From: Sphacelaria rigidula
Taxonomy: Eukaryota > Phaeophyceae > Sphacelariales
Assembly (NCBI GenBank): GCA_964200075.2
Contig: CAXNAA020000189.1
Coordinates: 1 to 24,837, forward strand
Length of the DNA: 24,837 bases
Direction of reading: 5' to 3'
Below the pieces are notes generated by a model. It searched no databases. It saw only the letters and a program-made list of their open reading frames with translations, and had not been told where the DNA came from. Position numbers and translations under genes: made by a program. Shown in pieces: positions 19,363 through 24,837 of the stretch (position 1 is the stretch's first letter; every line of letters starts with the position of its first letter).

Positions 19363-20049
19363 GTTTGGGCAATCAGGCCGAAGAAATCGTGAATTTGGTG
19401 ATTTTGAGTCGTGATGATTTGTCCTAACCGTGCAATACTGTACGTCGCAGCACTACGACGTGGTGAGTTTCGCACCCCTTTCAACACAAATCATTTTGTA
19501 CAGCAGAGACAACAAGCGTAAAAAAAATCACACCGCAGCTTGTACAAGTATGGCAAGCATGAATCCAACAAGCGACAGCTAGAACTCGAGGCAGAAGACA
19601 ATATGCCCTGTCGGGACGAGACGAGGGTGATTTGTAAACCATCAATGACAGAATGAGAAGCTCGAATCCAAATATAAGGTGACACAAACTCATGAGTAAC
19701 TCGGAAACAAGCTCCTCGTCAAGGAGATCGGCGAGAAAAGAAAAAGACACCAATTGATGGTGTGTTGGGTAGGGTATTTCTCACGCTGGAGTATTTTGAA
19801 AAATCGAACTCGCGTCAGTACGCAAAAACCTGGGCAAAGCCTCAACATCTTCCTCAACAATAACCAGATATTTGAGAGAATAAATACACGGGCATTAACC
19901 CTGCCTACCACACGAAAGTTGTTCGTGACGGCATGAACAGATCATCGAGCATTTATACATCCACCCACATCAACGGGAGACGTGAGACAGAAATCATGAA
20001 GTCCTTACGGTAGTACAACACTACTGCATTTACCAATGTTCGCACTGAC

Positions 20050-20816
20050 CATCTCGCGCACTCCGCTGTCTCTTCGGGGCACTCCCATTTCTCCGCGGCT
20101 GCCCGACTGGTCGCTTCCGTTGCCCCTGCTTATTATGCCCACGTTTCGAAGCGCCAGGCGTTGGTACAGCCAGCGGCGTTGGCGTCGTCGCCGTCACCGC
20201 CGCCCGCCCTCTGCCGCTTGCTCCAACCCTACCACCTCTCCCGCCCCGCTGCAGCTGCTGCTGCTGCCATCGGTCCTTCCCTCCTCTGGCATCTCTGTCA
20301 CCTCTATCTCGCTCCCGATCGGCAGAATTTTCATCCCATCGCACTTCCTCCTCGTGCTCGTCCTCATCTGACTCTTCTTCCTCCTCTGAGGAGGACACAG
20401 CCTTCCCACTTGTACCGCCCCCGCCCCTACTACCCCGCCGCCGTCTGCTGCCACCATTCTTCCCTCCTGCCTCAGACGCGTTGGAGCCAACCCTACCGCG
20501 ACCGCTGTTGGGCTCGTCGCGCCGTCGGCTGTCGCGGGACTGCACGCGCTTCCTTCTAGGGGGAGGGGAACATGGAGGCTCGGCTTTGACCTGCAGCTTG
20601 GGTCGAGACGTTCCAACGGCGGCGTGGTTGGACGACTTGGTGCCGCTGCTGCCCTGTCGCTCGCGGTCTGCCTCCCTCACCTCGGCCTCGTAGCGCTCGA
20701 GGGTCCTGGGTGCCGTGCGGAGATCTGGTGGGCGCCACGGATAAATGACGACGTCGCTGTCGGGGATCGCAGACACCTCTTGGGTGCCATCGTCGTAGTC
20801 GATAAGTATGACTCCT
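20050..20816 (-). CDS. Exon with second half of Tudor-like domain and basic/acidic linker
   Basis: The acceptor reads CCGCGCAG. The exon opens with GVILIDYDDGTQEVSAIPDS and then DVVIYPW, the end of the Tudor-like domain split across the preceding intron. After it come a Glu/Arg helix (LERYEAEVREADRERQ), a Pro/Arg stretch, a Gly/Arg/Ser region (GGSRRRRGSRGGGG), a long acidic run (SSEEEEESDEDEHEEE), a poly-Gln patch and a basic tail (PKRQRSARD). The chosen donor, GATG|GTCAGT at 20050, leaves phase 1 and matches the exon starting at 15531. A second donor, CATTG|GTAAAT at 20034, leaves phase 2 and would need another exon. A TAA immediately afterwards (near 20030) would instead end a separate Tudor gene with ...DGQCEHW. 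No enzyme domain is visible. Confidence 0.72.
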
Positions 20817-21666
20817 CTGCGCGGTGTGGGGGTGAGCGTTGATGTGGGGTAGGTGTGACCATGAGACAAACGCGAGATGATATGGCTTCACAGAATGACG
20901 AGGGTTGATAATGGGCGCCCCACGCGCATTCCAGCTATCGAGCGAAAAATAAACATGTGCTCAGAAAAGTTGTCGTCGAGGTGAACTTTGTACTGCTGTC
21001 TGCGATGTCCGGTTCCAGTTCTGGAGTCTATTTTAGTGCGTGCAGTCACAACTTCGGTCGAGATCATTCCACAGATATTGAAATGAGGGAACATGTGCGC
21101 TGTAGCACCCACCGTCCATCTCCGTTTCCGCAAAACTGAAACTCCAGGGGCCACATGAGGAGCAAGGTGTTACCTGCCAGTGTTCGAGACTTCGCCTAAC
21201 ATGGACACCAACTGTCGCCGTGTGGCTTCGAACTATTTTGTACAAAACGATGTACAGGCAGCTAGCACCTGTTGTACACTGTAGAATACGGTTTTCATCT
21301 CGCCCCACCGCCACAGAGAACAGTCAACCGCCCCAAAACTCGAGTCACCAGAATGACATGCACATGTAGAATGCGGGAACCTACTTGTACAGACGAGAGA
21401 AGGAGTACAGACAACACCCATGTACCTACCATACACCCCGAACAGCCACCAGCTTCAGTAGCAGGTGACCTGAATAATATTCCGGCTCCTCATTTGTTTT
21501 TCCACTGCACTTTATTTCTTCCATCTGGTACACAGACGTACTTACTATACACACAAATATGCAACCATGAACGTGAAAGGGCACCCGAATTCCTACAACA
21601 GTACGTATATATATTTAGTGATGTATTGACAGGTCACCTCGAAAACAAACAAATAAAACGACGCAC
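20817..21666 (-). other. 850-bp intron splitting the Tudor-like domain
   Basis: Donor GTGCGT at 21666 and acceptor CCGCGCAG at 20817 join phase 2 to phase 2 and restore DSQRGVILI. The intron contains short open frames on both strands without coding character. No repeat or RNA gene was recognised. Confidence 0.8.
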
Positions 21667-21966
21667 CTCTGGCTGTCGACCTCCAGCACAACACCCCCAT
21701 ACCAGTGCCCACTGTCGAATTTGACTTTGACCTGAGAACCTTCCTCCGCCTCGTGGGCCGCTCCTATTACGCTTTGTCGGGGGGGTGACACAGGTACCGG
21801 CTCTCGCTTTTCGCGCTTTGATACACATCCCGATAGACGGCGATCAGACGCAGAAGATCGCCCTCTCGTGCTCAGGGGCACAGAATCATCCGAATCGGAA
21901 TCGTCGCTATCGCCGCTATCGGCATCATTAGAGCTATCATTGTCTCCGTGCACATCGCCTTCGCTG
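21667..21966 (-). CDS. Exon with acidic Ser/Asp tract and first half of Tudor-like domain
   Basis: After an acceptor ending ATTGGCAG (a second CAG lies 3 bp later), the frame encodes a Ser/Asp/Asn-rich acidic stretch (GDSDDSDSDDS). A basic segment with Lys-Arg-Glu repeats follows, then GSQVKVKFDSGHWYGGVVLE, the first strands of a Tudor-like barrel: a V-K-V-x-F-D-x-G-x-W-Y pattern. The exon ends CAG AG|GTGCGT in phase 2. Joined to the next exon it restores DSQRGVILIDYDDG, completing the domain. Tudor folds bind methyl-lysine or methyl-arginine through an aromatic cage; the W and Y here are candidates for that cage. The acidic run resembles the flexible linkers of chromatin proteins. Confidence 0.75.
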
Positions 21967-22130
21967 CTGCCAATCGATCATGCGTAAAAAAAATCGCACG
22001 TGCACGAACAGCTACAGTTACACACAACGGGTGGCCACGTGTTTTCAATTTTGCTGATTGCAGGACCAATATGAGGAGCATGAGGGTGTACTGAACTGAC
22101 CGTAGGAGGTTTATCACAACATCTACATAC

Positions 22131-22176
22131 CGAACAATTAATTTGTGAGCACCACGAGTACACTGTGCTGTCTGTC
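22131..22176 (-). CDS. Tentative 46-bp microexon
   Basis: The segment is bounded by a pyrimidine-rich acceptor ending CCTCACAG and a near-consensus donor, TTCG|GTATGT. Entered in phase 1 it reads QTAQCTRGAHKLIV and leaves in phase 2. That is exactly the phase needed to join the upstream AAK exon to the acidic/Tudor exon downstream, giving ...KLIVRSEGD.... One other frame is also open, so support comes from splice signals and phase agreement, not from protein homology. Confidence 0.4.
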
Positions 22177-22675
22177 CTGTGAGGCAATCAGGAGTGACGA
22201 ATGGGCGGGCGAGAGCGGGAACGGGTGGATAACTTGATCCTCATCATGGACGGTGCACACGAGTGTAAAGATCGAGAAGAGAGTACAAAAGGAAGAGGGT
22301 GGGTTGTCATGGTTGAAGAACGAGGCGGCAGTCGCGGTGCTAACCGCCCAAAAGTGACGCCCGTACTGACTGTTTTGTCCTTTCCCCGCCTACATGAAAT
22401 AAGATGAGGTTGGTCCACAAACTTGAATTTGAAACTGTACCCCGAGCCGCCGGACAATGAGCCAGTTCGGTCAGAAAGTGAAGGTACCACTGACACACCG
22501 CGAGTGAGATTAGCAAGAATAGTGCGCATCCAGCGCGCCTTGTGCCATCGAACATTGCAGACCGGTCCCCCATGGGCAGCAACGCTGGGGCTGTAAAGCA
22601 TTTGTTTTTGATGGCTGATTTGCTCCGAGAGGAACCTTGTTTCTGCGGCGATTTCCAATTCCATGTCTGTCTCAC
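22177..22675 (-). other. Putative 499-bp intron
   Basis: Donor GTGAGA at 22675 and acceptor CCTCACAG at 22177 bound it. The upstream frame remains open into its first 150 bases (MELEIAAETRFLSEQISHQK), so part of it might be coding in another splice form. Otherwise nothing is seen. Confidence 0.4.
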
Positions 22676-22739
22676 CTTTGGCCGCGTCTACCGTACGCTC
22701 TAGAGCTGCTCCCGCTCGCAGCGCGATGTCGGTCTGTGC
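22676..22739 (-). CDS. Tentative upstream exon, Ala-rich helix
   Basis: This 64-bp segment reads AQTDIALRAGAALERTV and continues DAAK, which looks like an amphipathic helix. A CTCAG acceptor precedes it and an excellent donor, AAAG|GTGAGA, follows it. It enters in phase 0 and leaves in phase 1, which matches the next small exon. The same frame also stays open past the donor into MELEIAAETRF, so an unspliced longer exon cannot be excluded. An in-frame TGA lies just upstream with no ATG between, so this cannot be a first coding exon in this frame and must be spliced to something further right. No domain is recognised. Confidence 0.35.
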
Positions 22740-23890
22740 CTGAGCTGAAGCTATGTCGATCCGTCAGCATTCCATCGGTATATCGCCTGAATATACATGG
22801 GGTGCGTGTGAAGGAGCGGGAGAGAGGGATAGATATGTAGAGCGTTACGGTTCAAAGAAAAGATTTATTTCGCGAGCAGCGAAGAAGCGGGTGTTTTTTT
22901 TTCAGAAAAAGAAGGCTGTGATGATGCCTTTTTGTAGGAGGCAGAGGATGTACTTGCGTTTCCGTACCAAACATATACGGTGAAAACAATGCACCGATCC
23001 AGAGGAAAAAAAATGAGGAGACCGAACACTTCTAATTTCAACCACTTCGAGGCACCCCCTGGTAAAAGATAGTTCAAGGGACGCCAACGCGATTGCTAGG
23101 CTAAAGCGCATCGCCATCCATGTAGATTCCGGAGCATCATTTCAACAAGGCGGCTAGGTACGACCTCCCTCGGCACCCCACGTGATGGACTGACTCCATT
23201 CGCTACGACGCCGTTGCCCCGTCTTCCGTCATCAACGATTTCGCCGTGCCCCCCGAACCGGTGAAACAATCCACAGACGAAATGCAGGCGCAATGTGCGT
23301 GGATAAACCGAGCGAAGCCGCCGCTCGGTCTCGTGTCACGGACTACAAAAGGGTTACGTTGTGCTGGTCAAATGCCACGAGCGCTGAAGGGGATGAAGCA
23401 TGCCATATGCCCATGAGGGCAGGATTGTTGCGAGAACTAAACACGAGTAGAACGAGAAGGGGGTGTGGGTACAACTTCAGATCACAAACTTCGGATAGAC
23501 AAAACAGTAGAGTCGAGAAGAGTCAAGACAAAACTACGACACGGAACTGAGAACCAAAAACGACTAACAGAGAAAACGCTTTTGCCATGCGAGCTGATGC
23601 GCAGAACGCGAAGGCAGGTTGTATGACGGGGCAAGAACGCAGCATATACCCGCGCCGGTTCAGATGATCCCGCCGCCTCATAATGAAAATATGGCACGAC
23701 GGATAAACGACCCATCCCCACAGGGCAAAACAAGGAGCAAAAAAAACGCCAAACGAAATCGCCAAATATTTGGGGAAGCCCTATGCACCCAAAAACTCAT
23801 CAACCAGCCCCGCGACAATGCACAACTTGACGTCTTAACCCAGTACCAACATCCCGTGAATCAAACGAGCGGAACACTCCTGCCTATACA
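22740..23890. other. Unresolved region to the right of the main gene
   Basis: Several segments have weak coding character on the minus strand. One at 23293-23096 ends MMLRNLHGWRCALA and a stop. Another near 22960-22865 reads YKKASSQPSFSEKK and ends in TAA, overlapped by AATAAA on that strand (22869-22864), so it could be the end of an upstream gene. I could not chain these with convincing splice sites. The rest shows no recognised feature. Confidence 0.3.
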
Positions 23891-23892
23891 GA

Positions 23893-24191
23893 ATGGACCC
23901 AGTTGTCTTTCTGCCCCGCCCTCGACCCCTCGTACCCCTTCCCCGACGCCCACCTGTTATGCCTTGCCGAGTGCGATGATGATCCCTCGCCGGTGGCAGC
24001 CCCGCCGCGGCCTCCCCCTCCCCGGTGGGAGCTCTGCCCCAAGGATGGTGGGTTGCGGTCTACATTCAAGGAGGCTTTGAGAGCTCTCCTTAGCGACGTC
24101 ATGCCATGGAGGGGCAGATATGACGAGAATCACCCTCCCCCTTTCCTCTTTTCCTTCCCTCCCACGCTCTCCCTCTACCTTCCGGTCTCAC
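23893..24191 (+). CDS. Candidate plus-strand exon, uncertain
   Basis: After CCTATACAG a plus-strand frame reads EWTQLSFCPALDPSYPFPD, then a Pro-rich stretch, then ELCPKDGGLRSTFKEALRAL and LLSDVMPWRGRYDEN. It reaches a donor-like CACAAG|GTAGGC. The first half has C- and G-rich third positions and reads like protein. However, the minus strand is also open over part of it (Gly/Arg-rich, with donor CAG|GTGGGC), so strand is not settled. No known domain is identified. Confidence 0.25.
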
Positions 24192-24525
24192 AAGGTAGGC
24201 GCTGCCGCCGGAACTGGTGTACTAAAAAAAGGGCTGTCCCGGCAGGCGCTATGACGTGCCCAGACGAGAACGAGTCGCAAGAAAAAAAGGCGTACACTGA
24301 TGATAAACGCCGTTTCCCCCTCCCCGCCTGCCTATTTTCCTCGTGTTGTGCGTATTCCACTCCTTCCGCCAAAAAAAAGTATAACGCCGGAGTGTGAAAT
24401 CTTAGCGGCGGCTCTGTGCTAGTTAGTAGGGGCTGGCTGTATGGGCTCAGAAGGGTTGATCGAATGATGTTTTTAGAGAGATAAAATCTACGACGAACGC
24501 ACGGACAACAGTGGTGTGGTTTTAC

Positions 24526-24591
24526 CTTCTCAGACCCGCATAAGAAACGCCTACGTTGGCAGATGGTCCAGTTTCCGCCAGCCCAAGCGTA
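24526..24591 (-). CDS. Candidate minus-strand exon, part of a Cys-rich segment
   Basis: A 66-bp segment lies between acceptor TATGTTGCAG and donor GAGAAG|GTAAAA. In phase 0 it reads YAWAGGNWTICQRRRFLCGS then EK. The frame is open upstream through NNSCDNCDADCIMLQ, so an unspliced reading gives five Cys in a C-x2-C-x3-C pattern followed by two more. That is loosely like a CW or PHD finger but matches neither. A second frame (phase 2, TLGLAETGPSANVG) is also open. Confidence 0.25.
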
Positions 24592-24639
24592 CTGCAACAT
24601 AATACAATCAGCGTCACAGTTGTCACAGCTGTTGTTCAG

Positions 24640-24837
24640 GTACGTGTACGTGGTAGCAGATTGCGGAGTGTTCGCATGCACTCGGCGATTTCGAGGTGCA
24701 GTAAGGCGTGTGTTTGACTGCACTCCTGTGAGGCTCCGTGGTTGGTCCTCACACTCGCTTGCAGTAAAATGTGCACAGCATCCCTTTCGCTCATGTCATC
24801 CTGCGCAGGCAAACGCTCCAACAGCATGATGAAGAGC
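24640..24837 (-). CDS. Candidate partial exon at the right edge
   Basis: From the right edge the minus strand reads LFIMLLERLPAQDDMSERD and continues to HALLHLEIAECMRTLRNLLP, a helical-looking stretch, before a stop near 24637. The end offers only weak donors (CCAC|GTACAC, ACAC|GTACCT), neither phase-compatible with the candidate exon at 24591. An internal GTGAGG is a possible alternative. It may belong to an upstream exon of the main gene or to a separate neighbour. No domain is recognised. Confidence 0.3.

Larger units (their letters stand above)
15532..20049 (-). other. 4.5-kb mobile-element-bearing intron or intergenic region
   Basis: If one gene spans the window this is its largest intron (donor GTCAGT at 20049, acceptor CGTATCAG at 15532). 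In the two-gene model it is intergenic. It holds the hAT-like element (17042-17509), the foldback element (17816-18112), a G-run near 16700, a 10-N gap (19353-19362) and one isolated plus-strand open frame (18365-18769). The stretch 15780-17030 shows several TTCAAGAA motifs near 16158-16390 but nothing I can identify. Confidence 0.7.
286..22739 (-). other. Gene span: Tudor-like and triple CW zinc-finger giant protein (spliced model)
   Basis: This is the proposed single gene linking nine minus-strand exons: 22739-22676, 22176-22131, 21966-21667, 20816-20050, 15531-14879, 14253-13765, 11324-5794, 4477-4076 and 634-286. Every proposed intron starts GT and ends AG and all reading phases agree, giving 2,867 codons including a TGA at 288-286. 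Domain order is Tudor-like (about residues 112-160), long charged and Thr/Lys/Pro-rich low complexity, CW1 (about 2193-2240), CW2 (about 2591-2640) and CW3 (about 2723-2775). CW and Tudor modules are known methyl-histone readers, so a chromatin reader or scaffold role is inferred. The alternative is two genes: a Tudor gene stopping at a TAA near 20030, and a CW gene starting at the ATG at 15502-15500, which opens MSEAGAAESSEEEE, a believable N-terminus. The true 5' start is not identified and the gene may run past the left edge. I recognise no specific named orthologue. Confidence 0.55.

Noticed and set aside
23884-24102. Minus-strand NWVHS motif as the start of another CW finger
   Set aside because: The Trp-Val pair resembles a CW start, but no Cys pair follows before a stop. 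The plus-strand reading EWTQLSFC also lacks the first zinc Cys and the later Trp.

Overview
The window looks like nuclear DNA of a eukaryote with long, repeat-bearing introns. GT-AG introns of 0.1 to 4.5 kb interrupt open frames that only make sense once spliced. Exons are GC-rich, introns are closer to balanced composition, and long C-runs, microsatellites and two 10-N gaps are present. A brown alga or another photosynthetic stramenopile would fit; that is inference from gene style, not a sequence match.

Almost all supportable coding sequence is on the minus strand and runs from right to left. The exons encode a very large, low-complexity, probably nuclear protein. In order of translation they give two tentative small exons (22739-22676, 22176-22131), a Tudor-like domain split by an intron (21966-21667 and 20816-20050), charged linkers (15531-14879, 14253-13765), and a giant 5.5-kb exon (11324-5794). 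The giant exon holds Thr/Lys/Pro minisatellite repeats, an RGG-rich tract, one complete CW zinc finger, a basic nuclear-localisation-like cluster and the first half of a second CW finger. A 402-bp exon (4477-4076) follows with the second half of CW2 and the first half of CW3, then an exon starting at 634 with the rest of CW3. Reading phases agree at every proposed junction. The CW2 and CW3 junctions are especially clear: both split the same Trp codon (TG|G) before Tyr-Cys. If all exons belong to one gene and it ends at the TGA at 286, the protein is about 2,866 residues. A two-gene model is also possible, with a Tudor gene ending at a TAA near 20030 and a CW gene starting at the ATG at 15502. 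The 3' end is ambiguous because another exon-like segment (139-77) lies downstream.

CW fingers in known proteins read histone H3 lysine-4 methylation, and Tudor folds bind methylated Lys or Arg. The product is therefore best read as a multivalent chromatin reader or scaffold; no catalytic domain is visible.

The introns carry mobile-element debris. One is a 468-bp non-autonomous hAT-like element with matching terminal inverted repeats, an exact 8-bp target duplication and a core of five ~72-bp tandem repeats (17042-17509). Another is a ~297-bp foldback element that is nearly all inverted repeat (17816-18112). A third is a 90-bp palindrome followed by related monomers (12770-12930). The right end (22740-24837) is poorly resolved, with candidate exons and one cysteine-rich segment on the minus strand and one candidate on the plus strand. 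I see no rRNA, tRNA, CRISPR array or prokaryotic operon.
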